Assembly: GCA_019636245.1 (NCBI GenBank) | Contig: JAHBXX010000010.1 | Span: 58,869-122,868 of the forward strand | Source of the DNA: Planctomycetota bacterium | GTDB lineage: Bacteria > Planctomycetota > UBA1135 > UBA2386 | DNA length: 64,000 bases | Reading direction: 5' to 3' | Shown: piece by piece, positions 56,316-64,000 of the stretch | Numbering within the stretch: the first letter of the stretch is position 1 | Layout: each line of letters starts with the position of its first letter | Translations under genes and position numbers: made by a program | Notes under the pieces: model-generated | The model's input: only the letters and a program-made list of their open reading frames with translations | Told to the model about the DNA's origin: nothing | Database searches by the model: none

Positions 56316-56933
56316 ATGCGCGTCCGCGGGCTCCTGGTCGTGGTGCTGGCCTTCGTGTTCGGCGGCTGCGCCCTGCCACGCGCCTTCATGCCGCGCGAGA
56401 ACCGCAACGGCACCGGGCCCGAGGGGCACCCGGCGGCGGTCTATGCGCTCGGCGGCGTGCCGCCCGTGGGCGAGGTCCGGTTGTGGTCCGGTGGCGCCGA
56501 GCGCGCCGACGGCGGGGTCGAACTGCACCTCGGCTTCGAGCTGGAGAACACGTCGGCCGAGCCGATCGCCCTCGACCTCGCGTCGCTGCTCTGCGCCGAC
56601 GTCTGGGTCGCCGGCCGGCCGCTCGCGGCGTCGGTGTCGCCGGCCCGTCTCGAGGGGGCGGCCGAGGCGGGGCCGGGCGGCAGCGCCTGGCTCGACGCCT
56701 GGTTCCGGCTCGACGCCGGGCGACCGCGCGACGTCGACGCCTTCACCGTGCGTTTCCGCGTGCTCGCCGGCGAACGCGAACTGCTGGCGCAGGCGACGCC
56801 GTTCCTGCCGCTGGTCGTCGACGACGGCTGGCGCGACGAGTGGTTCCTCTGGTACGGCGGCTACTGGGGCCGGCCCTATGGCTGGTGGGGCCCGGGCTAC
56901 CGTTACCGCTGGTACTACGGCCCCTGCCTCTGA
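56316..56933 (+). CDS. Lipoprotein with Trp/Tyr/Gly-rich C-terminus (205 aa)
   Basis: Lipobox FGGC (Cys about 18). The middle is a beta-sandwich-like domain (VELHLGFELENTSAEPIALDL) resembling small late-embryogenesis/BsuPI-type folds. The last 30 residues are very rich in Trp, Tyr, Gly and Arg (YGGYWGRPYGWWGPGYR), possibly for stacking on surfaces or sugars. Function unknown. Stands between the OMP gene and the ABC operon. Confidence 0.75.
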   Translation: MRVRGLLVVVLAFVFGGCALPRAFMPRENRNGTGPEGHPAAVYALGGVPPVGEVRLWSGGAERADGGVELHLGFELENTSAEPIALDLASLLCADVWVAGRPLAASVSPARLEGAAEAGPGGSAWLDAWFRLDAGRPRDVDAFTVRFRVLAGERELLAQATPFLPLVVDDGWRDEWFLWYGGYWGRPYGWWGPGYRYRWYYGPCL

Positions 56934-57195
56934 CCGCGGCTGCCGCCGAGCCCCGCGCCGCGGTCGGAACCGCGGTGCCGGCGCGGAGTTTTGCTCCGGC
57001 CGCGACGTTCTGCGCCCCCGGCTCGGCGGTGCCCCGGCCGCGCGCGCTCCAAGTGGCCACGGCGTCCTTGGTTGCATGGTCCCGGGGCGCCGGCTAAGGG
57101 TGTCGCCCCCCACGCGGCCCCGCGAGGCGCCGCCGGGCTGCCGGCGCTGCCCCGCGCCGACCCCACCGAGAGTCTCTCCGGCCCCTACCGATCCC

Positions 57196-57927
57196 ATGAC
57201 CGAACGAGAGCCCATGATCGAGGCGATCGACCTGTGCAAGCACTACGGGTCGTTCGCCGCCATCGACCACCTGACGTTCACGATCCGCCGCGGCGAGGTC
57301 GTGGCGTTCCTCGGCCCCAACGGCGCCGGCAAGTCGACGACGATGAAGGTGCTGACCGGCTACCTCGCGCCGACCGCCGGCACCGCGCGCCTGTGCGGCA
57401 TCGACGTCGTGCAGGACCGCGTGCGCGCGGTCGGGAAGCTCGGCTATCTGCCCGAGAACGGCCCGCTCTACCCGGAGATGACGCCGCGCGAGCTCCTGAC
57501 GTTCTTCGGCGAGGCGCGCGGCCTGGCGCCGGCCCGCCTGGCGGAGCGGCTGCAGTTCGTGACGCAGGAGTGCGACCTCGGCGAGCTGCTCGACAAGCCG
57601 ATCGGCACCTGCAGCAAGGGCCAGAAGCAGCGCGTCGGCATGGCGCAGGCGCTGCTGCACGACCCCGAGGTGCTGATCATGGACGAGCCGACCACCGGGC
57701 TCGACCCCAACCAGATCCGGCACGTGCGCGAGCTGGTGAAGAAGCTCGGCCAGACGCGCACGATCCTGTTGTCGACCCACCTGTTCCAGGAGGTCGAGGC
57801 GATGGCCGGCCGCGTGCTGCTGGTCAACGACGGCAAGCTCGCGTTCGACGGCACCCCGGCCGAGTTCAAGGCCCGCGGCGCGGGCCAGATGGACCAGGCC
57901 TTCCACGCCCTGACGACCCACCGGTGA
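57196..57927 (+). CDS. ABC transporter ATP-binding protein, GldA-like (243 aa)
   Basis: Walker A GPNGAGKST (40-48), Q-loop region LGYLPENGPLYPEMT, signature SKGQKQR (near 140), Walker B LIMDEPTTGLD (near 160) and switch His in STHLFQE. The LPENGPLYPEMTP motif is typical of the GldA/NatA-like exporter ATPases. ATG 57196 or 57214. It energises the permease-GldG fusion encoded next; stop and next gene overlap or nearly so. Confidence 0.95.
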   Translation: MTEREPMIEAIDLCKHYGSFAAIDHLTFTIRRGEVVAFLGPNGAGKSTTMKVLTGYLAPTAGTARLCGIDVVQDRVRAVGKLGYLPENGPLYPEMTPRELLTFFGEARGLAPARLAERLQFVTQECDLGELLDKPIGTCSKGQKQRVGMAQALLHDPEVLIMDEPTTGLDPNQIRHVRELVKKLGQTRTILLSTHLFQEVEAMAGRVLLVNDGKLAFDGTPAEFKARGAGQMDQAFHALTTHR

Positions 57928-57932
57928 GCGCC

Positions 57933-60584
57933 ATGCAGAAGAACGTCGTCCTCGCGGTCGCCCGCCGCGACCTGCGCAGCTGGTTCGGCAACCCCGCCAA
58001 CTACGTCTTCATCACGCTGTTCGTCGGCGTGGCGTGCGGCGTGATGATGTGGTCGCCGGCCTTCTTCACCAACAACCTCGCCAACCTCGACACGCTGAAC
58101 GCCGCGTTCCCGGCGCTGGCGGCGGTGTTCGTCGCCGCGGCGACGATGGGCATGTGGACCAGCGAGCGCAGCAACGGCACCCAGGAGCTGCTGTTCACGC
58201 TGCCGGCGACCGACTTCGAGCTGCAGCTCGGCAAGTTCGCCGCCTACGTGACGATCTACACCGTGTCGCTGCTGTTCACGCTGGTGCTGCCGGTGGCGCT
58301 GTCGTGGCTCGGCAACCCCGACTGGGGCCAGCTGTTCGCCAACTACGTCGGCTACTGGCTGCTCGGCGTGACGCTGGTGTCGGTGTCGACGATCGGTTCG
58401 CAGCTGACGCAGTCGGCGACCATCGCGTTCCTGGTGTCGCTGCTCGGCTGCGCGGCCTTCCTGCTGATCGGCTACCTGATGCACTGGCTCGGCTTCCCGA
58501 GCTGGAACGTGCTCGGTCCCGTCGGCCAGTTCCGCGAGTTCGCGCGCGGCATGTTGCCGACCAGCGGCGTGCTGCTGTTCGTCGGCATGGCGGCCGCGTT
58601 CTTCTACCTCGGCCTCGCGCTGCTGGCCAGGCGCCACTGGCGGCAGCGCGGCGAGGGCGCGCACCGCATCGCCCGTTTCGTGGGCTTCGCCGTCTGTGCG
58701 TTCGCGCTGACGGTGATCGGCGTGCACAAGCTGCCGCGGCTGGACGCGACGATCGAACGCATCCACTCGCTCGGCGCCGAGTCGCGCAAGCTGCTGGCCG
58801 GCCTCGATCCGAGCAAGCCGGTCTACGTGACGGCCTACGTCAGCGAGGAGGTGCCGGAGCAGTTCGTGCAGCAGCGCAACCTGCTGCTGAACCTCGTCGA
58901 CCAGTTCGACGCGATCGGCGGCGCCGCGGTCGAGAAGCGCGTGGTGATCCCGGAGCCCTACTCGCCCGAGGCCCGGCTCGCCGAGACCAACTTCGGCGTC
59001 AAGCCGCAGACCGTGGCGATGGAGCTGGCCGGCGGCGGCTACGCCGAGAAGCAGATCTTCCTCGCCTTCGTGGTGCAGTGCGGCACCGAGGAGGTCGTCA
59101 ACCCGTTCATCGAGCCGGCGGTGCCGCTCGAGTACGAGCTGACGCGCAGCATCCGCACGGTCGCGGGCTCGAGCCGGCGCAAGGTCGGCATCCTGAAGAC
59201 CGACGTCGAGTTCATGGGCGGCATGGACTTCCAGACCTTCCGGCAGAAACCGCGCTGGCAGATCGCCGACGAGCTGCAGCAGCAGTACCAGCTCGAGAAC
59301 GTCGACCCGGCCAGCGACTACCCTGAGGGCATCGCCTGCCTGATCGTGCCGCAGCCCAGCTCGCTGCCGCAGGAGCAGATGAACAGGCTGCGCGACTGGA
59401 TCCTGGCCGGCAATCCCGCGCTGCTGCTCGAGGACCCGGCGCCGCTCGACGCCTGGGGCACCGCCGCCGACGACCAGAAGGGCGGCATGCAGGCGCGCAT
59501 GATGGGCGGCGGCGGGCCGGAGAAGGGCCAGTTCCCGGCGTTCCTCGGCGCGATCGGCCTGCAGGCCCGCAGCGGCGAGATCGTCTGGGACCTCAGCTAC
59601 CGGCGCTTCCCCGGCGGTCGGCTGCGCGAGGAGTTCGTGTTCGTGCGCGAGCAGGGCTTCGCCGGCGACAGCGGCATCACCCGCGGCCTGCAGAACATCG
59701 TGCTGCTGATGGGCGGCCACGTCGGCTCGGCGAAGAAGGAGGGCTTCACCTTCCAGCCGCTGCTGCAATCGCGCGATCCGCTGGTGACGCGCGAGCCGAA
59801 CGGCATCGTGCGCAAGTCGGAGCTGTTCCAGATGGACTTCTTCGGCATGGGCCCGCAGCTGAATCCGTACGCGCGGCGCGAGCGGCGCAACGACGACCTG
59901 ACGATCGCGGCCCGGGTCACCGGCAAGCCGGCCGAGGGCCGGACGCGCGGCGTCGACGTGATCTACGTCGCCGACCTCGACCTGATCGGCAACCAGTTCT
60001 TCCAGATCCGGCGGCAGATGGCCGACCCGAACCTGCGCTTCGACAACGTCACCTTCGTGCTGAACTGCATCGACACGCTGGTCGGCGACGAGAGTCTGAT
60101 CGAGCTGCGCAAGCGGCGGCCGATCCTGCGCAAGCTGGAGCGCGTCGAGGACGCCCAGCGGCGGTTCGAGGACGAGTGGACCGCCGAGAAGGAGGCGGCC
60201 GAGGCGGCGGCGAAGGAGGCGCTCGACGCGGCGCAGGCGCGGCTCGACGCGGCGGTGCAGCGCATCCGCGACGACGCGGCGCTCGACGACCAGGCCAAGG
60301 AGGTCAAGATCGTCGAGGTGCAGCAGGTCGAACAGCGCAAGCTCGAGAACGAGCGGGCGCGCATCGACGACCAGAAGAAGCGGCGGCTCGAGGAGGCGTC
60401 GCACGACCGCGACGCGGCGCGCAAGCGCATCCACGACGGCTACCGCCTGGTGACCATCGTGCTCAGCCTGCTGCCCGGGCTCGCGCTCGGCCTGCTCACG
60501 TTCTTCCGCCGCAGCGCGCGCGCCGCGGCGATCGTCCCAGCCAGTCGCCAGGTGCCGGGCCACGGCGCCCGAGGAGGTGTGTGA
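57933..60584 (+). CDS. ABC permease (GldF-like) fused to GldG-type domain with coiled coil (883 aa)
   Basis: Residues about 1-240 are an ABC-2 permease with six helices (RRDLRSWFGNPANYVFI, ERSNGTQELLFTLP). From about 250 a helix leads into the GldG-type extracytoplasmic domain (LDPSKPVYVTAYVSEEVPEQF, GGYAEKQIFLAFVV, VGILKTDVEFMGG, PQPSSLPQEQMNRLRDWI, ALLLEDP). A long charged coiled coil (about 725-845) precedes a last transmembrane helix (about 845-865). A GTG at 57924 overlapping the previous stop is an alternative start. In Bacteroidetes GldF and GldG are separate; in planctomycetes fusions occur. Substrate unknown. Confidence 0.92.
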   Translation: MQKNVVLAVARRDLRSWFGNPANYVFITLFVGVACGVMMWSPAFFTNNLANLDTLNAAFPALAAVFVAAATMGMWTSERSNGTQELLFTLPATDFELQLGKFAAYVTIYTVSLLFTLVLPVALSWLGNPDWGQLFANYVGYWLLGVTLVSVSTIGSQLTQSATIAFLVSLLGCAAFLLIGYLMHWLGFPSWNVLGPVGQFREFARGMLPTSGVLLFVGMAAAFFYLGLALLARRHWRQRGEGAHRIARFVGFAVCAFALTVIGVHKLPRLDATIERIHSLGAESRKLLAGLDPSKPVYVTAYVSEEVPEQFVQQRNLLLNLVDQFDAIGGAAVEKRVVIPEPYSPEARLAETNFGVKPQTVAMELAGGGYAEKQIFLAFVVQCGTEEVVNPFIEPAVPLEYELTRSIRTVAGSSRRKVGILKTDVEFMGGMDFQTFRQKPRWQIADELQQQYQLENVDPASDYPEGIACLIVPQPSSLPQEQMNRLRDWILAGNPALLLEDPAPLDAWGTAADDQKGGMQARMMGGGGPEKGQFPAFLGAIGLQARSGEIVWDLSYRRFPGGRLREEFVFVREQGFAGDSGITRGLQNIVLLMGGHVGSAKKEGFTFQPLLQSRDPLVTREPNGIVRKSELFQMDFFGMGPQLNPYARRERRNDDLTIAARVTGKPAEGRTRGVDVIYVADLDLIGNQFFQIRRQMADPNLRFDNVTFVLNCIDTLVGDESLIELRKRRPILRKLERVEDAQRRFEDEWTAEKEAAEAAAKEALDAAQARLDAAVQRIRDDAALDDQAKEVKIVEVQQVEQRKLENERARIDDQKKRRLEEASHDRDAARKRIHDGYRLVTIVLSLLPGLALGLLTFFRRSARAAAIVPASRQVPGHGARGGV

Positions 60585-62242
60585 TGAACGACTTCGCCAA
60601 GACCGGTGCCGCGCTCGGCGCGGCCGCCGTGCTCACCGTGCTCGCGCTGTCGATGGGGCCGCGGCAGACCAGCCCCGACCTGTTCGACGACCAGGGCGAG
60701 GAGTTCTTCGCCGGCTTCGCCAGCGCCGACGCGATCGCGGCGCTCGAGGTCGTCGAGTTCCGCGAGGCGGCCGGCGCCGCCTACCCGTTCGTGGTGCGCC
60801 GCGACGACAAGGGCCGCTGGACGATCCCGTCGCACGGCAACTACCCCGCCGACGCCAAGGACCGCATGGGCAAGGCGGCGGCGATGCTGATCGGTCTGCG
60901 CAAGCAGGTCGTGGTCGGCGACGCCAAGGGCCGGCATGCCGAGTTCGGCGTCGTCGATCCGCTCGACCCGGGCGCCGACACCGCCGGCCGCGGCAAGCGC
61001 ATCACGATGAAGGACGGCGCCGGCAACGTGCTCGCCGACCTGGTCGTCGGCAAGGAGGTCGAGGGCAAGTTCGGCGAGCACTACGTGCGCGTGCCCGACC
61101 GGAAGCGCGTCTACCGCACCAAGCTCGAAGGCGAGCTGTCGACGAAGTTCGCCGATTGGATCGAGACCGACCTGCTGAAGGCGCAGTCGTGGGACGTGAC
61201 CAGGATCACGTTCGACAACTACTCGGTCGACGAGCAGCGCGGCGAGGTCGTGCCGGGCGACAAGTACGTCGTCACCAAGGACAGCAGCAGCAAGTGGCAG
61301 TTCGAGGGCCTCGATCCGGCCACCGAGGAGCCGAACGAGGACAAGCTGCGCGAGATCGCCGACACGCTCGGCCAGATCCGCATCGTCGGCGTGCGGCCCA
61401 AGCCCGAGGGCCTGACGGCGATGCTCGAGCAGGTGACCGGCTTCGACCGGCAGATCCTGGCCCAGTCGCTGGCGCAGAAGGGCTTCTTCCTGGCCCGCGG
61501 CGGCAAGCTCTACAGCAACGAGGGCGATCTGTTGTTCGAGACGCGCAAGGGCGTGCGCTACACGCTGCGCTTCGGCGAGCTGGTGCCCGGCGACGGCGAC
61601 GAGGTGTCGGCCGGGACGGAAGCGAAGCCGGCGCAGGGCGAGCCGGCGGCGAAGCCGGCGAACAACCGGTACCTGATGGTGACGGCCGAGTTCGTGCCGG
61701 CGTTGCTGACGGAGCCGGCCGGCGTGCGGCTGCCGCAGGAGCAGCTCGACAAGCGGGCCAAGGCCAGGACGGCGATCGAGCAGATCCAGATCGCCGTCGA
61801 GTCGTGGAGGCAGCAGCACGACGGTCAGCTGCCGCCGTCGCTGGCGGCGCTGGCCGAGAAGCCGGCCGAGGGCGAGCCGCTGCTGGCTTCGCTCGAGCAG
61901 GACCCCTGGGGCGGCGACTACGTGCTGCAGGGCGAGGGCGCGGACTTCGTCGTGCTGAGCTTCGCCGACGATCGCAAGGAGGGCGGCGAGGGCACGGCGA
62001 CCGACGTGCGCAGCGACCGCTTCGCCTACGAGGAGGCGCTGAAGCGCGAGTCGCAGGCCTGGAAGGACCACGACCAGAAGGTCGAGGAGGGTCGCGCCGA
62101 GGCGGAGAAGCTGATGAAGCGCTTCGGGCCCTGGTACTACGTGATCGACCGCACGCTGTTCGAGAAGCTGAAGCCCGGGCGCGCCGACCTGGTGAAGGCG
62201 AAGAGCGCCGCGCCCGCGGAGCCGCAGGACGACGAGAAGTAG
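60584..62242 (+). CDS. DUF4340 protein with an inserted T2SS GspG-like domain (552 aa)
   Basis: An N-terminal membrane anchor (about 8-25) is followed by DUF4340 units (ADAIAALEVVEF, RWTIPSHGNYPADAKDRMGKAA) as in proteins encoded with GldG-like exporters. Between about residues 390 and 477 lies a segment AIEQIQIAVESWRQQHDGQLPPSLAAL .. DPWGGDYVLQG .. VLSFADD..GGEG, which reads as the globular part of a GspG major pseudopilin; DUF4340-like sequence then resumes (RFGPWYYVIDRTLFEKL). GAGGAGG SD before ATG 60584, which overlaps the previous stop by one base. Probably a periplasmic partner of the exporter. Confidence 0.88.
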   Translation: MNDFAKTGAALGAAAVLTVLALSMGPRQTSPDLFDDQGEEFFAGFASADAIAALEVVEFREAAGAAYPFVVRRDDKGRWTIPSHGNYPADAKDRMGKAAAMLIGLRKQVVVGDAKGRHAEFGVVDPLDPGADTAGRGKRITMKDGAGNVLADLVVGKEVEGKFGEHYVRVPDRKRVYRTKLEGELSTKFADWIETDLLKAQSWDVTRITFDNYSVDEQRGEVVPGDKYVVTKDSSSKWQFEGLDPATEEPNEDKLREIADTLGQIRIVGVRPKPEGLTAMLEQVTGFDRQILAQSLAQKGFFLARGGKLYSNEGDLLFETRKGVRYTLRFGELVPGDGDEVSAGTEAKPAQGEPAAKPANNRYLMVTAEFVPALLTEPAGVRLPQEQLDKRAKARTAIEQIQIAVESWRQQHDGQLPPSLAALAEKPAEGEPLLASLEQDPWGGDYVLQGEGADFVVLSFADDRKEGGEGTATDVRSDRFAYEEALKRESQAWKDHDQKVEEGRAEAEKLMKRFGPWYYVIDRTLFEKLKPGRADLVKAKSAAPAEPQDDEK

Positions 62243-62251
62243 GTTCGGCGC

Positions 62252-62273
62252 GGCGGCCGGCGGTCCGGCCGCC
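62252..62273. terminator. Hairpin between convergent genes, possible bidirectional terminator
   Basis: GGCGGCCGG pairs with CCGGCCGCC (9 bp) around a 4-nt loop between the DUF4340 stop and the stop of the opposing lipoprotein gene. There is no T tract on either side, so it may act as a Rho-assisted or stabilising hairpin. Confidence 0.4.
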
Positions 62274-62282
62274 CGCTGCCGG

Positions 62283-62558
62283 CTACGTCGCGTTCGGATC
62301 CATCTGCGTCGACGCGCCGCCCCACATCGGCCAGACGCCGAACAGCAGCTGGAACGGCCAGGTGCAGGCGTCGAACGCGACGCCGACGACGATCACCGGC
62401 ACGCCGAACACGGCGCGCGCGGCCATCGACTCGGAGAACGCATCCGGCCGGTCGAAGACCGACGAGTGGCCGTAGGCCCAGCGCACGCCGTTCGTGGTGC
62501 CGCAGGCGGCCAAGGTGAGGCAGGGGAGAAGGGCGATTGCGCCGAGTTTCCGTCGCAT
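62283..62558 (-). CDS. YceK/YidQ-like small lipoprotein (91 aa)
   Basis: Lipobox LAAC (Cys about 19), then GTTNGVRWAYGHSSVFDRPDAF .. VFGVPVIVVGVAFDACTWPFQLLFG, the layout of the YceK/YidQ family (short exported proteins with a hydrophobic D-x-x-xxP segment). SD GGAGGAA before ATG 62558. Function unknown. Confidence 0.8.
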   Translation of the reverse strand: MRRKLGAIALLPCLTLAACGTTNGVRWAYGHSSVFDRPDAFSESMAARAVFGVPVIVVGVAFDACTWPFQLLFGVWPMWGGASTQMDPNAT

Positions 62559-62685
62559 GTTCAGGTTCCTCCGATCCGGCCCGCCATTCGGCGAGCACCG
62601 GTGATCTTCGGGCGCTGCGCGACTCCCGCTTGAGCTGACCCGCCCCGACGGCCTTGGGAGCGCCGGACGGATCCCGTCCCGGCCC

Positions 62686-63303
62686 TCAGTCGATGCGCAC
62701 GACGACGCCGTCGACGACGGTGAAGCCGAGCCAGCCGGTGTCGCCCTCGGGGCCGAATTCGTAGTTCCACTGCAGCCCGGCCCCCTTGCCGGCGGTGATG
62801 CGCGTCGGCCGGCCGAGCCGGCGCAGCAGCTCGGTGGCCGGCACGAACATCCACTCGGCCTGCATGCGGTCGTAGTCGTCGCGCACGGCCCGGGCGACGG
62901 CGGCCAGCGCGGCCGCGTCGTGCCCGCTGCGCTGGGCGAGCTGCTGCAGCATGCCGCCGGCCGCCGCCTGCTGCGCGCCGAGCACGCCGGCGCGGGCGGT
63001 CAGTTCCTCGACGGCCCGCGTGAGGTCGGCGACGACGGCGGCGAGGGCGGTCGGCTCGGGGGGCGACGGCGCGACTTCCGTGCGCTGCATCGGCGAGCGC
63101 GATGTCGGGCTGGCGACGACGGGGGCGAGGTCGCGGCGCAGTCCCTCGATGGCGGCGAGCAGCGGCCCGAAGTCGGTCTCGGCGGCCGCTGCCGGCGGCG
63201 TGCGCGCCCCGGCGAAGGTGGCTCCGCCCAGCAGGCCGCCGGCGAAGCCCAGGGCCGCGGCGGCGAGGAGGGGGAGCAGCGTCGTCGGCGCCGGGCTGGG
63301 CAT
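62686..63303 (-). CDS. Exported or membrane-anchored protein with coiled coil (205 aa)
   Basis: An N-terminal hydrophobic segment (about 8-30) is followed by an Ala-rich helical stretch with Leu heptads (about 45-150), and a compact C-terminal domain (about 155-205: VPATELLRRLGRPTRITAGKGAGLQWNYEF..GWLGFTVVDGVVVRI) that resembles the small SmpA/OmlA-like beta unit used to read out conserved LG.P motifs. Function unknown. Confidence 0.7.
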   Translation of the reverse strand: MPSPAPTTLLPLLAAAALGFAGGLLGGATFAGARTPPAAAAETDFGPLLAAIEGLRRDLAPVVASPTSRSPMQRTEVAPSPPEPTALAAVVADLTRAVEELTARAGVLGAQQAAAGGMLQQLAQRSGHDAAALAAVARAVRDDYDRMQAEWMFVPATELLRRLGRPTRITAGKGAGLQWNYEFGPEGDTGWLGFTVVDGVVVRID

Positions 63304-63425
63304 GCCGGTATCATCGCGGAAGAACGGGCCTACGGCTGGGCCGAACCCGAAGTCGGGGCCGTGCTGGCCGGCCCGGACCTGCTACCGCCGGTGGCTCCCG
63401 CCTTCCTCGGCGGCACGCAGGATGA

Positions 63426-63501
63426 TGGTGGGCAGGGCCGGGATTGAACCGGCGACCCCAGCATTTTCAGTGCTGTGCTCTACCAGCTGAGCTACCTGCC
63501 C
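63426..63501 (-). tRNA. tRNA-Phe (anticodon GAA)
   Basis: Minus strand cloverleaf: acceptor GGGCAGG/CCTGCCC, D arm GCTC/GAGC, anticodon stem CAGCA/TGCTG with loop CTGAAAA (anticodon GAA), T arm GCCGG-TTCAATC-CCGGC, discriminator A and encoded CCA. 76 nt with CCA. Confidence 0.97.
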
Positions 63502-63580
63502 GGACCGGAAGCGTTCGCGCGGAACGGGGCGCGGGAGGGTAGCGAGCGCCCGCGGCAGGCGCAAGGCCGAAGCCCAGGCC

Positions 63581-64000
63581 CTACAGGCCGGCGAGCGCGA
63601 CCACGTGCTCCTGCTTCGAGACCACGACCCCGGCCTTGTCCTCGACGGTGACGACGAAGGCGGCCGGACGGCCGATCGGCAGCGCCGCATGCACCGGCAC
63701 GACCGTCTCCCGGCTCGGATCCTCGATCGCGAACACCCCGCCGTCGACCGGCGCGCCCTCGCGCTGCCCGTCGACGATCCACAGCTGGAAGCGGTGCTCG
63801 GGGTCGAGCGGCGGGAGGCCGCGGAAGGTCAGGTAGCCCTCCTGGCGGGCGGTGCTCCACACGACCTCGCCGTGGGGCTCCCCGCGCAGGGGGCTCGGAC
63901 CGGGCTGCCACGACCAGCGCACCAGCGCCTGGCCGCTGGCCAGCAGCGCCGCGCGCCGCTCGGCCGGCGGGGCGCCGTCGCCGCGGCCGCCCAGGATCAG
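63581..64000 (-). CDS. RskA-like anti-sigma factor, C-terminal part (5' end outside window)
   Basis: The frame is open from the right window edge to the stop at 63581. The visible 139 residues match the extracytoplasmic RskA domain: GEVVWSTARQEGYLTFRGLPPL, HRFQLWIVDGQREGAPVDGGVFAIED, AFVVTVEDKAGVVVS. This domain is found in anti-sigma-K-type regulators that are cleaved to release their sigma. The N-terminal anti-sigma and membrane parts lie to the right. Confidence 0.85.
   Translation of the reverse strand: MILGGRGDGAPPAERRAALLASGQALVRWSWQPGPSPLRGEPHGEVVWSTARQEGYLTFRGLPPLDPEHRFQLWIVDGQREGAPVDGGVFAIEDPSRETVVPVHAALPIGRPAAFVVTVEDKAGVVVSKQEHVVALAGL

Overview
The window is about 72-74% G+C by eye and densely coded on both strands. 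I infer a high-GC planctomycete of a deep, poorly cultured lineage. The evidence is a Ser/Thr kinase with a C-terminal sulfatase-modifying-factor-like domain next to its own ECF-type sigma gene; paired FG-GAP/ASPIC-UnbV lipoproteins; an ABC permease fused to a GldG domain beside a DUF4340 protein; many secreted proteins without known relatives; and a large secreted repeat protein ending in a Gly/Cys-rich C-terminal domain that I associate with such planctomycetes. No rRNA, CRISPR array or intact insertion sequence was seen. The taxonomy is inference.

Layout. 0-17.9 kb is mostly housekeeping and stress functions: a MinD/FlhG-like end, an FHA-GGDEF protein, a sodium/solute symporter, a ferredoxin, methyltransferases, serine hydrolases, leucyl-tRNA synthetase, DUF423, an AlkC-type repair protein, thioredoxin, a PEBP protein and Hsp20. 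Between 10,445 and 10,675 on the minus strand lies a gene that ordinary ORF calling misses: a SelW/Rdx-family selenoprotein with an in-frame UGA in a CxxU motif, followed at the right distance by a bacterial-SECIS-like hairpin. 17.9-25.2 kb holds lineage-specific exported proteins, a divergent Lgt-like protein and an ECF sigma/anti-sigma pair. 25.4-33.4 kb holds an 851-residue secreted repeat protein and a 1,748-residue exonuclease-RecQ-UvrD fusion.

33.5-36.1 kb is an accessory scar: a broken HNH endonuclease, a tyrosine-recombinase C-terminus, an AbrB/PIN toxin-antitoxin pair with a clear promoter, and tRNA-Gly(CCC). 36.5-49.7 kb carries a MupA/Atu3671-type monooxygenase, the sigma-kinase operon, a methyltransferase, DUF3455 and the two FG-GAP/UnbV lipoproteins. 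49.7-52.7 kb is a second scar: rsgA sits between 134-bp direct repeats derived from the 3' end of an Rpn-family gene that is itself frameshifted, next to a broken nucleotidyltransferase-like fragment. 52.9-64 kb has a GT-C-type membrane glycosyltransferase, a SRPBCC protein, an outer-membrane barrel, the three-gene Gld-like ABC exporter operon, two small exported proteins, tRNA-Phe and a partial RskA-like anti-sigma protein.

A recurring signal is a TANNNT hexamer only about 6-11 nt upstream of the start codon of many genes that lack a Shine-Dalgarno sequence, including four with an almost identical TAGNNT-(G)GCGGCG-ATG arrangement. This points to widespread leaderless transcription; operon-internal and several other genes instead have good SD sequences. 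Several apparent frameshifts are single-base events in G/C runs and could be sequencing errors.
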